Assembly: GCF_000154725.1 (NCBI RefSeq) | Contig: NZ_DS544873.1 | Location: 939,380 to 1,003,379, forward strand | Origin: Kordia algicida OT-1 | GTDB taxonomy: Bacteria; Bacteroidota; Bacteroidia; Flavobacteriales; Flavobacteriaceae | Length of the DNA stretch: 64,000 nucleotides | Reading direction: 5' to 3' | Shown here: positions 38,411 to 46,622 of the stretch, piece after piece | Position numbering within the stretch: position 1 is the stretch's first letter | How the letters are laid out: each line of letters begins with the position of its first letter | Notes under the pieces: model-generated | The model's input: only the letters and a program-made list of their open reading frames with translations | Told to the model about the DNA's origin: nothing | The model's database searches: none | Program-made: the position numbers and the translations under genes

Positions 38411-39370
38411 ATGAGTAAGAAAAAAGTTTTTCTGTTTTCAGGACAAGGTTCGCAGTATTACGGAATGGGTAGAGAATTATACGAAAACAACAAAATTTTC
38501 AACTTTTGGATGAATGAATGTAGTGAAATCGTGTCTTCTCATATAGGAACTTCACTCATTGAAATGCTATACGATCCGAGTAAAAAAGGAGAACCTTTTG
38601 ATGAGCTTTTGTATACAAATCCAACGTTGATAAGTGTACAATACAGTCTCTTTCGCATGTTGCGTGATATTCAAATTGAACCAGATTATGTAATGGGTTA
38701 CAGTTTAGGTGAAATCACTTCGTGTATTGCTTCAGAAGTGTTATCGCTAAAAGATGGATTAAAACTTTCTGTAGAAATTGCAAAGTTGGTAGAAAAGAAC
38801 ACTCCAAAAGCGGCAATGTTGGCAATCATGTCGGGAAAAGAAATCATTGTCCAAAATCCGGACATATTCTCAAATTGCTGGCTCATTGCGACTAACTTTT
38901 CACAAAGTTTTGTGGTTTGTGGTTTGCCTGAAGAAATACAAACATTGCAAAAAGCATTACAACAAGAAGGAATCATTTCTCAGCAATTGCCTGTCAACAA
39001 CGGATTTCACACACCATTAATTGATCCTGTTGAAGATAAACTCAAAGAAACAGTACAAGCAGTACAGCTTTCAAAAGGAAAAGTTCCCATAGTTTCTTCA
39101 AAAGATTCGAGTATCAAACATGAAATACTGCATCAGGATTTTTGGGAAGTATTGCGCTATTCTGTCAACTTTGAAAATGCGATAAAAATGATGGTCAATC
39201 AACAGGATTGCGTATTTATAGACTTAGGTCCAAGTGGCTCATTAGCAACATCAGTAAAATACATTCTAGAAGAAGATGCAACATCAGTGCCGTTGCAACT
39301 CATCAATCAATACGGAAAAAATTTACAAACATTTGAAAAGTTCAAAGAAAGCTTTTCAAAAGTACAATAA
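38411..39370 (+). CDS. AT-fold acyl hydrolase (PedC/PksD-like proofreading enzyme)
   Basis: FabD-fold protein of 319 aa. The nucleophile Ser98 (GYSLGE) and His200 (GFHTPLID) are present. The Arg that holds the malonyl carboxylate in malonyl transferases is missing: aligned with the second AT (41975), Arg113 there corresponds to Ile123 here. In trans-AT clusters this change marks the acyl hydrolase clade, which removes stalled acyl or acetyl units from ACPs instead of loading malonate. It lies between ECH2 and the metallo-hydrolase in the accessory operon. A transferase with a non-malonyl substrate remains possible. Confidence 0.82.
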   Translation: MSKKKVFLFSGQGSQYYGMGRELYENNKIFNFWMNECSEIVSSHIGTSLIEMLYDPSKKGEPFDELLYTNPTLISVQYSLFRMLRDIQIEPDYVMGYSLGEITSCIASEVLSLKDGLKLSVEIAKLVEKNTPKAAMLAIMSGKEIIVQNPDIFSNCWLIATNFSQSFVVCGLPEEIQTLQKALQQEGIISQQLPVNNGFHTPLIDPVEDKLKETVQAVQLSKGKVPIVSSKDSSIKHEILHQDFWEVLRYSVNFENAIKMMVNQQDCVFIDLGPSGSLATSVKYILEEDATSVPLQLINQYGKNLQTFEKFKESFSKVQ

Positions 39371-39398
39371 CATAAAATGAAGAACGAAAAAATGGCTT

Positions 39399-40109
39399 AT
39401 GAATAAAAATACTTTAGAGACTCCACAAGAAGAAGGATTAGAACCGCAAGTAGTTGTATTGAGAGTGTCTAATATGTTTGTAATTAACTATAATTATCTA
39501 GTAATAGATCACATAAATAGTACCTCAATCATTGTAGATCCTGCATGGGATTTAGAACGTATTGAGCAAGCAATCGAAGTAAGTAACACAACACTAAAAG
39601 GAGTTTTGCTCACGCATTCACATTTCGATCATTTACACTTGGCAAAACCATTAGCCGAAAAACACAACTGTCCTATTTGGATGTCGCAAGAAGAAATTGC
39701 AATCTCAGGATATGATGCGCCGCAATTACAGCCAATAGATGAAACGCCAATTTGGGTGGAATCATTAAAAATCGTTCCGCTGCTTACGCCAGGTCATACC
39801 GCAGGAAGTATGTGTTACATGATTGGAAACAATCTTTTTAGTGGAGATACACTTTTTATTGAAGGATGCGGTTTGTGCAATGATGTCAAAGCAGCTCACC
39901 ATATGTATGAAAGTTTAAACAAAATAAAAGCATACGTAAACGAAACTACGCGCATTTTTCCAGGACACAAATACGCGCGTTCTCCAGGAGAACAATTTGC
40001 AACAGTATTGCAGAACAATATCTATTTGCAATTTTCGAACAAAGAAGATTTTGCTGCCTATCGTTTACGAAAAGGACAAAATCATGCAAAATTCTTTGAG
40101 TTCTATTAA
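39399..40109 (+). CDS. metallo-beta-lactamase-fold hydrolase, PksB-like
   Basis: 236-aa MBL-fold hydrolase resembling the glyoxalase II-like PksB that accompanies bacillaene-type clusters. The zinc-binding HxHxDH motif is intact (His73, His75, Asp77, His78 in THSHFDHL), followed by TPGHTAGS, FSGDTLF and FPGHKY, which supply the remaining metal ligands. Thioester hydrolysis is the usual proposal for this group; the role is not proven for PksB. Here it gains interest because the visible PKS line has no thioesterase. No signal peptide is seen, so it should be cytoplasmic. It is the last gene before a 294-bp repeat-containing gap. Confidence 0.85.
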   Translation: MNKNTLETPQEEGLEPQVVVLRVSNMFVINYNYLVIDHINSTSIIVDPAWDLERIEQAIEVSNTTLKGVLLTHSHFDHLHLAKPLAEKHNCPIWMSQEEIAISGYDAPQLQPIDETPIWVESLKIVPLLTPGHTAGSMCYMIGNNLFSGDTLFIEGCGLCNDVKAAHHMYESLNKIKAYVNETTRIFPGHKYARSPGEQFATVLQNNIYLQFSNKEDFAAYRLRKGQNHAKFFEFY

Positions 40110-40156
40110 AATTTAAATTTTGAATTAAAAAACTTCAAAGTCTAAATAGTACAAAA

Positions 40157-40200
40157 CGTCAGTTCGAGTGGATTTGCAGCGCAAATTTGTATCGAGAACA
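40157..40200 (+). repeat. REP-like palindromic element
   Basis: Shows CGTCAGTTCGAGTGG, a short spacer, then GTATCGAGAAC. The reverse complement of the same two arms occurs at 62693-62741 inside the RND pump gene, so this is a dispersed repeat family. It sits in the 40110-40403 gap between the metallo-hydrolase and the donor ACP. Confidence 0.7.
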
Positions 40201-40288
40201 GTTGCACTAAATATCACAACTTAAGTCAACAGTTGATAAGTTTATAAGTTTAAGCTTAGCAACTATTTAAAAGTAAACATCTTACATA

Positions 40289-40366
40289 CAACTGTCACAT
40301 CGAGCGTAGTCGAGATGAAACAACAAACAACAAACAACTGTCACATTGAGCGCAGTTGAAATGAAA
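40289..40366 (+). repeat. two direct copies of a short REP-like sequence
   Basis: Two copies (about 40289-40318 and 40336-40366) of ACTGTCACAT followed by a GAGCG-type segment and GAGATGAAA or GAAATGAAA. This is the kind of short repeat common between flavobacterial genes. The rest of the 294-bp gap holds no recognisable gene or clear terminator. Confidence 0.65.
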
Positions 40367-40403
40367 TAACAAGAAAACGAATCATAAACTTAAAAATCAA
40401 ATT

Positions 40404-40649
40404 ATGTCAAAAGATGAAGTGTACCACATTGTACAAGAAATAATTATGGAAATCCTTCCAGATGTGGAAAAAGAAAACATTGCAATCGAAAAACAACTAA
40501 AAGACATTGGCGCAAATTCTATTGATCGAATGGAAATTGTAACCATGTCTATGCGAGAATTAAACATAAAAATTCCTTTAATGAGTTTTGCAGGTGTAAA
40601 CAATATTGAAGGTTTGGTAAATGTATTGCATGAAAATGTAAACAACTAA
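40404..40649 (+). CDS. acpK: free donor acyl carrier protein of the HCS cassette
   Basis: 81-aa discrete ACP. The phosphopantetheine attachment Ser39 lies in IGANSIDRMEI; the NSxDR context is typical of AcpK-type donor ACPs. In the cassette it carries malonyl, which is decarboxylated to acetyl by the neighbouring KS-like enzyme and then donated to the HMG-CoA-synthase-like protein. It lies 28 bp upstream of that decarboxylating KS. It lacks the Trp flag of acceptor ACPs, as expected for the donor. Confidence 0.92.
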   Translation: MSKDEVYHIVQEIIMEILPDVEKENIAIEKQLKDIGANSIDRMEIVTMSMRELNIKIPLMSFAGVNNIEGLVNVLHENVNN

Positions 40650-40677
40650 GTAACAATTTCTTAAAAGTAGACTGAAA

Positions 40678-41955
40678 ATGCTACACAAAAAAAGTATCGG
40701 AATTACAGGAATGGGAATTGTATCTTCCATCGGAAACGATATAGAAACATTTACACACTCGTTGCAACAAGGAATTTCTGGCATTCAAAAAATGAGCAAT
40801 ACTGCTGAACCTGTTTTAGCTGTGAATATTGCTGCGGAAATTCGCGATTTTTCCTTTGCGGAACAATTGAAAAATCTCAAAAACATTCCTGAAGAAAAAG
40901 TAAAAAAAGCAAAACGATTGGGACAGCGTGCACCTTTTGTAATTCAGACAACAATTTTGGCAGCATTACAAGCATGGGCAGAAGCAGGTTTGTTTCATAA
41001 CAAAGTAGCTTCAGAACGAATTGGTTTGGTCGTAGCCGGACAAAATAGTACACAAAACTATCAATACAAACTCATCTCAGAATTCAACGAAAATCCAGAA
41101 TATCTATCACCAAGATATGCGCTAGAATTTCTAGAAACCAATCAAGTTGGAGTATTGAGTGAACTGTTTGAAATAGAAGGAGAAGGCGTCGTTGTTGGCG
41201 GCGCTTCTGCCACAGGAAACGTAGGAATCATCAAAGGACATCAATTGCTAGAATTAGGAAATGTAGATGTTTGTTTGGTGGTTGGCGTTCCCGCAGATTT
41301 ATCTCCGCTAGACATGCAAGGATTTATCAATATTGGAGCAATGGGCGGAAAAACCTACAATGAACAACCTACGTTGGCATGTCGTCCCTTCGATAAAAAC
41401 CATGAAGGTTTCGTGTACGGTCAGGCAAGTACAAGTATTGTGTTAGAAACTCAACAAAGTTCGGAAGAAAGAAGTATAGCATCATTTGCAAATGTCATTG
41501 GTTACGGTTACTACTTAGACAAAAACAGTTCGGCAAACCCAAACTTAGCAGGAGAAGAAAAAGCAATGCAACAAGCAATGGAACGAGCAAACATTACCAA
41601 TGCTGACATTAATTACATCAATACACATGGAAGTTCTTCACCTTTGGGCGATCAAACGGAAGCCGAAGCCATTTACAATGTATTTACAGATCATCTGGCT
41701 AACATACATTTAAATGCTACAAAAGGACTTACAGGACATTGTTTATATACCGCAGGAATGGTAGAAGTTATTGCTACAGTACTACAAATGAAATATGATT
41801 TTCTGCATCCAAATATCAATTTAGAACAACCAATTCGAAGCGATTTACAATTCTGTGGCAACACCGCAAAAAAATATACCATACAAACCGCATTAAGTAA
41901 TTCTTTCGGATTTGGTGGAATAAATACGTCTATCGCATTGAAAAATAATAAATAA
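40678..41955 (+). CDS. pksF: decarboxylating ketosynthase (Cys-to-Ser), HCS cassette
   Basis: FabF-fold protein, 425 aa. The active-site Cys is replaced by Ser177 in GGASATG, while both catalytic His regions are kept (NTHGSSSPLGD and GLTGHCLYTAG). This pattern defines the PksF/CurC/TaK group, which decarboxylates malonyl-ACP to acetyl-ACP without condensing. It follows the donor ACP directly and precedes the malonyl-AT, so the three genes together make the acetyl donor for beta-branching. Confidence 0.93.
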   Translation: MLHKKSIGITGMGIVSSIGNDIETFTHSLQQGISGIQKMSNTAEPVLAVNIAAEIRDFSFAEQLKNLKNIPEEKVKKAKRLGQRAPFVIQTTILAALQAWAEAGLFHNKVASERIGLVVAGQNSTQNYQYKLISEFNENPEYLSPRYALEFLETNQVGVLSELFEIEGEGVVVGGASATGNVGIIKGHQLLELGNVDVCLVVGVPADLSPLDMQGFINIGAMGGKTYNEQPTLACRPFDKNHEGFVYGQASTSIVLETQQSSEERSIASFANVIGYGYYLDKNSSANPNLAGEEKAMQQAMERANITNADINYINTHGSSSPLGDQTEAEAIYNVFTDHLANIHLNATKGLTGHCLYTAGMVEVIATVLQMKYDFLHPNINLEQPIRSDLQFCGNTAKKYTIQTALSNSFGFGGINTSIALKNNK

Positions 41956-41974
41956 TCAACTAAAAAATACAAAC

Positions 41975-43093
41975 ATGAAAAAAACATTCTTATTTCCAGG
42001 TCAAGGCTCTCAGAAACGAGGAATGGGAGAAGGGCTTTTTGATGAATTTCCTGAATTGACCAAAAAGGCGGATAAAATCTTAGGATATTCCATCAAAGAA
42101 CTCTGTTTGGAAGATCCGAACAAACAATTAAATCAAACACAATTTACACAACCTGCATTGTATGTTGTAAATGCATTGTCATACCAAAAAAAGCTAAAAG
42201 ATGGTGAAAAAGAACCTGATTTTGTAGCTGGACATAGTTTGGGAGAATACAATGCATTACAAGCCGCAGGCGTTTTTAGTTTTGAAAGCGGATTGAAATT
42301 CGTAAAAAAGCGTGGAGAGTTGATGAGCGAAGCCAAAAATGGTGGAATGGCAGCTATTTTAAATTCTTCTGAAGAACAAATCAAGGAAATCTTAAAGGAT
42401 GCCAAACTAGAAACGATTGATATTGCAAACCTTAACGCAGGTTCACAAATTGTAATTTCTGGATTAAAAGAAGATATCAACAACGCACAAGCATTCTTTG
42501 AAAAAGCTGGTGTGATGTTTATTCCATTAAATACAAGTGGTGCATTTCACTCACGATACATGAAAGAAGCCGCAGATGAGTTTGAAAAATTCTTAAAAAG
42601 AAAACGTTTTTACAAACCAAAAATTGAAGTCATTGCCAATACCACAGGAAAACCGTACGATGACAAAAAAGTAGCAGAACACTTGGTAGATCAGTTATAC
42701 AACAGCGTACGATGGTCTGACAGTATGACGTATTTGCTAGAAAAAGGCGATATGGAATTCGAAGAACTTGGTGTTGGAGACGTACTGACAAAGCTATCAG
42801 GTTACATAAAAAGAGATTTTGCGAAGAAAGAAAAAGCTTCAACAGTTGAAAAACCAGTAAAAAAATCAGAAGCCAAAAAAGTAAAAACAGCTAAAAAACC
42901 ATCAGGCGATTCACTAGAATTAGTAGCACAATGGAATGCTTCAAACCCTGTAGGAACAAAAGTAAAATCTGACTTTTACGATTCAGAATTAGAAACACGT
43001 ACCGAAGCAATGGTATTATTTGGACACAGAGCAGCAGTATATATGAAAGGTTACAACGGATATTTTGATTTACGCGAAGTAACTCCTGCTTAA
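41975..43093 (+). CDS. trans-acting malonyl-CoA acyltransferase with C-terminal extension
   Basis: FabD-like AT, 372 aa. Active site Ser88 in GHSLGE, malonate-binding Arg113 in KKRGELM, and His192 in GAFHSRYM are all present, so this is the likely malonyl source for every AT-less module. The core ends near residue 285. A Lys-rich linker (about 288-310) leads to a ~60-residue domain with NPVGTKVK, TRTEAMVLFGHRAAVYM and GYNGYFDL. I have seen comparable NPVGT...GH small domains in other contexts but cannot name a function. It could help dock the AT onto the PKS, which is inference. Confidence 0.92.
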   Translation: MKKTFLFPGQGSQKRGMGEGLFDEFPELTKKADKILGYSIKELCLEDPNKQLNQTQFTQPALYVVNALSYQKKLKDGEKEPDFVAGHSLGEYNALQAAGVFSFESGLKFVKKRGELMSEAKNGGMAAILNSSEEQIKEILKDAKLETIDIANLNAGSQIVISGLKEDINNAQAFFEKAGVMFIPLNTSGAFHSRYMKEAADEFEKFLKRKRFYKPKIEVIANTTGKPYDDKKVAEHLVDQLYNSVRWSDSMTYLLEKGDMEFEELGVGDVLTKLSGYIKRDFAKKEKASTVEKPVKKSEAKKVKTAKKPSGDSLELVAQWNASNPVGTKVKSDFYDSELETRTEAMVLFGHRAAVYMKGYNGYFDLREVTPA

Positions 43094-43102
43094 TCATAAA
43101 TA

Positions 43103-44011
43103 ATGAGAAATAAACTCATATTTATCTTTCTGGATGGCGTCGGTTTGGGCGATAATGTTGCAACCAATCCGTTGGCAAAAGTTGACATGCCAACGGTACA
43201 TCAACTTACGGGCAAAAGATTGCTACGCGATGTTGAGGTTTCATCAGACAAATTATTACTCAAAGGAATTGATGCATGTCTTGGTGTAAAAGGAATTCCG
43301 CAAAGTGCTACAGGACAAACGTGTTTATTTACAGGTTATAACGCGCCCGCTTTTTTGGGATATCATTTAATGGCGTATCCGAGTGAAGAATTGGTTCAAA
43401 TTATACAAAAACGTTCCATCTTTAAATATGCAAATGCGCACAATATCTCCAACGTCTTTGCAAATTCATATACAGATGGATTTTTCACTTCCGCAGATAC
43501 GTCTCGCTACAGTGTAACCACATACAGTGTTTTGGCAGCCGATAACGGATTCAATACTTTGGATGATCTTGTAGATGGAAATGCCGTACATTGGGACATA
43601 ACCAACAGTACATTACAAGGTTTGCCAAACAATCGTGTACCAGAAATCAGTCCGTTTCAAGCTGGAAAAAATTTAAAAAACATTACGGATACGTACGATT
43701 TGGTAGTGTTTGAATGTTTTATTCCAGATTTAATTGGACACCGAAAAGATATGAGTAAATCTATAGCATTCTTTGAAATGTTTGATGAATTTTTACGTGG
43801 AATCCTGCATAACAAAGAAGATCATATTCATGTACTCATGAGCAGCGATCATGGAAATATTGAAGATTTATCTTTTGGCGGACACAGTAAAAATGAAGTT
43901 CCGTTGCTGGTTATTGGTAACGAAGCTGCACAATTTAAAGATGTACATAGAATTGACGAAATATTTGATGCTATATTTTCAAAAGTATTCAAAGTAGGCG
44001 CTAACACTTAA
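43103..44011 (+). CDS. alkaline phosphatase-superfamily metalloenzyme
   Basis: 302-aa protein with the PF01676-like metalloenzyme core. FLDGVGLGD supplies the first metal ligand, PQSATGQTCLFTG the nucleophile Ser/Thr region, and MSSDHGNIED with GGHSKNEVPLLV the second metal site. The family includes phosphoglycerate mutases, phosphopentomutases and relatives; the exact substrate is not predictable here. No signal peptide, so cytoplasmic. It begins 9 bp after the AT and ends 13 bp before the PPTase, so it is almost certainly transcribed with the PKS genes. It is not a standard trans-AT component. Possible roles are removing a phosphate from an intermediate, or an unrelated co-transcribed function. 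Confidence 0.8.
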   Translation: MRNKLIFIFLDGVGLGDNVATNPLAKVDMPTVHQLTGKRLLRDVEVSSDKLLLKGIDACLGVKGIPQSATGQTCLFTGYNAPAFLGYHLMAYPSEELVQIIQKRSIFKYANAHNISNVFANSYTDGFFTSADTSRYSVTTYSVLAADNGFNTLDDLVDGNAVHWDITNSTLQGLPNNRVPEISPFQAGKNLKNITDTYDLVVFECFIPDLIGHRKDMSKSIAFFEMFDEFLRGILHNKEDHIHVLMSSDHGNIEDLSFGGHSKNEVPLLVIGNEAAQFKDVHRIDEIFDAIFSKVFKVGANT

Positions 44012-44024
44012 AAACATTCACACC

Positions 44025-44696
44025 TTGATAGATATCTTTTACACTTCATTTACAGAACCGCTTCCGACAACTTTATATTCGGAACTTTTATCTTTATTAC
44101 CGAAAGATTTACAAGAACGTAACGAACGTTTTTTACGTTGGCAAGACAAGCATGCAAATCTGTTTGGAAAATTGCTTCTTATGGAAGCGCTCAAATATCA
44201 CAACATCAATAACAATCTAAGTAAATTGATTCTGTATAGTGAGCACAAACGTCCGTTTTTAACATTGCCTAGCTATGATTTTAACATATCACATTCTGGT
44301 GCGTACGCAATTTGTGCCATAGGTCAAAATGTTAGAATTGGAATTGATATTGAAAAAAAGCAGGATCGAGACTTTGAAAACTTTGATAAAACGATGAATT
44401 CCAAACAATGGGAACACATATCAAGTTCAGAAAATCCAATAGAAACATTTTACAAATATTGGACAATCAAAGAAAGTGTTTCCAAAGCTGATGGTCGCGG
44501 ATTTTACATTCCGTATGAAGAACTCGAAGTCAAAGATAAAACAGTTCAATACGAAGGAAAATTATGGTTTTTAAGTGATATTGATATCGCTGAAGATTAC
44601 AGCGTAACGATCGCAACCAATAAATTATCATCATATAAATTGCACAAACTAGATTTTACAGCAGCAACTACTACTTTGTTAGCAAACAAAATATAA
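44025..44696 (+). CDS. Sfp-type 4'-phosphopantetheinyl transferase
   Basis: 223-aa PPTase that would convert the apo ACPs of the PKS and the donor ACP to their active forms. Motifs: FNISHSG, RIGIDIEKK (Mg-binding acidic pair) and FYKYWTIKESVSKADGRG, in the usual order and at usual length. The start is a TTG 13 bp after the upstream stop; there is no ATG nearby, and MIDIFYTSF is a typical beginning for the family. Last gene of the PKS operon, followed by a terminator. Confidence 0.92.
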   Translation: MIDIFYTSFTEPLPTTLYSELLSLLPKDLQERNERFLRWQDKHANLFGKLLLMEALKYHNINNNLSKLILYSEHKRPFLTLPSYDFNISHSGAYAICAIGQNVRIGIDIEKKQDRDFENFDKTMNSKQWEHISSSENPIETFYKYWTIKESVSKADGRGFYIPYEELEVKDKTVQYEGKLWFLSDIDIAEDYSVTIATNKLSSYKLHKLDFTAATTTLLANKI

Positions 44697-44751
44697 TTCC
44701 ATAAAAAATCATTTTTTGATCTTGTAAAAGATTCAAAGTGAATTAGTTCTG

Positions 44752-44776
44752 AAAAGTCGTTTTAAAAACGACTTTT
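44752..44776 (+). terminator. bidirectional hairpin terminator after PPTase
   Basis: Perfect 12-bp inverted repeat, AAAAGTCGTTTT and AAAACGACTTTT, with one base between, followed by a T run. It lies between the convergent PPTase and universal stress protein genes and could serve both. Confidence 0.85.
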
Positions 44777-44806
44777 TTTATGCTTTTTTCAAAGCTTTGT
44801 TTTTCT

Positions 44807-45634
44807 TTATTCAGGAATTACCAAAAATGGTACTTTAAGATGAAAACCAATTTTTTTAATGACAGGTTCGCGCAGCATACGATCTATAAAACCATGAGAA
44901 TATTGTACCATTGCTAGCATTTCAATTTGCATTTCATCAATAAATTCATGAATTGCTTTTTCTTTGCTTGTGTAATTTTGAATCCAATGAAAACTATGTT
45001 TATGTTCTTTCAAATACTGTTTTAAAGTAGTCATATTTTGCTCTTGCTGCTCGCTTAAACGTTCCGTTTCATGTATATGAATGATGCGAATACTTGCATC
45101 ATGCAGTTTTGCCATTTTCTTCAAAAAATGCAACTCTTTTGCATCACAATAGCGATTAAAATCTGAAGGAAAACCAATTTGCGTTGGAACGACAAACGTA
45201 TGATTTTCAGGAATCGCCAAAATAGGGCAGGACGTCACTTTTTTGAAAATTTTTGTAGTATTGCTTCCAAACAAAATTTCTTTTGCACCTGTGGCACCTT
45301 TTGTTCCCATCACAATCAAATCGATTTCATATTTTTCAGCAAATATTTCAATAGCGTCGTCCAAATCGTTTGCGCTCGCAATAATCTTGAATGTATGATT
45401 TTTATTGGTAAACTCTGCTTGTAAAGCATCTTTTAAGGCTGCCAAATCTCTTTTTGAATTTTCCAAAACGGTCGTTCCTAATTTGCTTGAAAAACTTGCC
45501 GATCTTGTTGCTATTACTTTTGCCGAATTGAGTATGTAAAAAGTACATTTTTCATTGGCATACAAGTGCAAGGTATACCGAATTGCATTTTTTGAATTGT
45601 CTGAAAAATCAGTCGGTAACAGTATATTTGTCAT
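44807..45634 (-). CDS. universal stress protein, two-domain UspA type
   Basis: 275 aa with two tandem Usp domains. The first begins MTNILLPTDFSDNSKNAI and carries the nucleotide-binding GTKGATGAKEILFGSNT stretch; the second (about 150-275) is degenerate. Proteins of this shape are common in Bacteroidota, where they respond to stress or energy limitation. First of three paralogues on this strand; it lies 53 bp downstream of the next one and may be co-transcribed with it. Confidence 0.92.
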   Translation of the reverse strand: MTNILLPTDFSDNSKNAIRYTLHLYANEKCTFYILNSAKVIATRSASFSSKLGTTVLENSKRDLAALKDALQAEFTNKNHTFKIIASANDLDDAIEIFAEKYEIDLIVMGTKGATGAKEILFGSNTTKIFKKVTSCPILAIPENHTFVVPTQIGFPSDFNRYCDAKELHFLKKMAKLHDASIRIIHIHETERLSEQQEQNMTTLKQYLKEHKHSFHWIQNYTSKEKAIHEFIDEMQIEMLAMVQYSHGFIDRMLREPVIKKIGFHLKVPFLVIPE

Positions 45635-45687
45635 AGTTATATAGTTAAATTGTGATGTTTAAATTGATAAAAAACTCTTGTTAGTGT

Positions 45688-46530
45688 TTACGCTTTCGCG
45701 GGAATGACCAAAAAAGGAATATTCAAGTGAAGTCCAATTTTTTTCACTTTCGATCCAAAAAATAAATTCTCAAAAAACGAATGTTTATTATTCAGCATGA
45801 CTAACAAATTGATGCGTGATTTTGATTGAAATTCAGCAATAGCACTCGGAATATCATCATCGTGTACCAAATGGAACAAATGTGAAATATCTTTTAAAAA
45901 TACTTCTAGTTGCTTTTGATGCATCTTTTGTGTTGTAGTCAACTTATCAGTATTTGAAACATGCAATACATTGATTCGAGAATGATAAAAAGAAGCCAAC
46001 TTTTGAATGATATTTACATGTGATTCTTTAAAATCAACATTGTAATCTGACGGAAATAAAATTTCATGAGGTTCTTCAAACGAAAATCCACTCGGAATTG
46101 CCAACAAAGGACATTTTGCAGTTTTCAATACGTGAATCATATTAGAACCAAACAAGACTTCTTTTAAGCCAGAAGCGCCTTGTGTGCCCATTACAATCAT
46201 ATCCATAACATTTTCTTCATACAATTTATCAATCTCTGAAACTAGCATGTTAAAAGACGAAATTTTATAAAAAATATGGTTTGGATTTTGGAATTCAGCT
46301 TCAATTGTTTCCTGTATTTTTTCCAATCCTTTTTGAGATGCTTCTTTCATTGCATCCAACAATCCGTATTGCGCAGCACCAACTTCCATGTGTTCTACAT
46401 GATAAATTACAGGTGTGTACGTATTCAGTAAAATAAAATTACAAGATTCGTTTTTAAACAATTGAACTGCATACCGAATGGCATTCAATGAATTCTCTGA
46501 AAAGTCGGTGGGAACAAGTATTTTTTTCAT
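45688..46530 (-). CDS. universal stress protein, two-domain UspA type
   Basis: 280-aa paralogue of its neighbours. N-terminal MKKILVPTDFSENSLNAIR, an ATP-binding-type GTQGASGLKEVLFGSN segment, and a second degenerate Usp domain ending in IPFLVIPAKA. An FNR-like palindrome lies 56-67 bp upstream of the start, which suggests control by the Crp-family regulator encoded nearby. Confidence 0.92.
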   Translation of the reverse strand: MKKILVPTDFSENSLNAIRYAVQLFKNESCNFILLNTYTPVIYHVEHMEVGAAQYGLLDAMKEASQKGLEKIQETIEAEFQNPNHIFYKISSFNMLVSEIDKLYEENVMDMIVMGTQGASGLKEVLFGSNMIHVLKTAKCPLLAIPSGFSFEEPHEILFPSDYNVDFKESHVNIIQKLASFYHSRINVLHVSNTDKLTTTQKMHQKQLEVFLKDISHLFHLVHDDDIPSAIAEFQSKSRINLLVMLNNKHSFFENLFFGSKVKKIGLHLNIPFLVIPAKA

Positions 46531-46585
46531 TGCGATACATTTTAATTTGTTACTTAAAAGTACACTTCAAAAACACAAAAAACTA

Positions 46586-46597
46586 TGATATATATCA
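46586..46597. promoter_or_regulatory. FNR/Crp-like operator TGATATATATCA
   Basis: Perfect palindrome TGAT-N4-ATCA, 56 bp upstream of the middle universal stress gene. The same pattern recurs at 49838 and, with one mismatch, at 47455. A REC-cNMP-HTH(Crp) regulator is encoded in the same cluster, so regulation by it is plausible but unproven. Confidence 0.55.
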
Positions 46598-46622
46598 GTT
46601 TGAAATTACTAAAAATCAAAAA

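Noticed and set aside
38411..39370. Second malonyl transferase
   Set aside because: The malonate-binding Arg is replaced by Ile, so an acyl hydrolase is a better call.
40678..41955. Condensing fatty acid synthase KS (FabF)
   Set aside because: The active Cys is Ser, and the gene lies next to the donor ACP, so it fits the decarboxylating KS of the HCS cassette.
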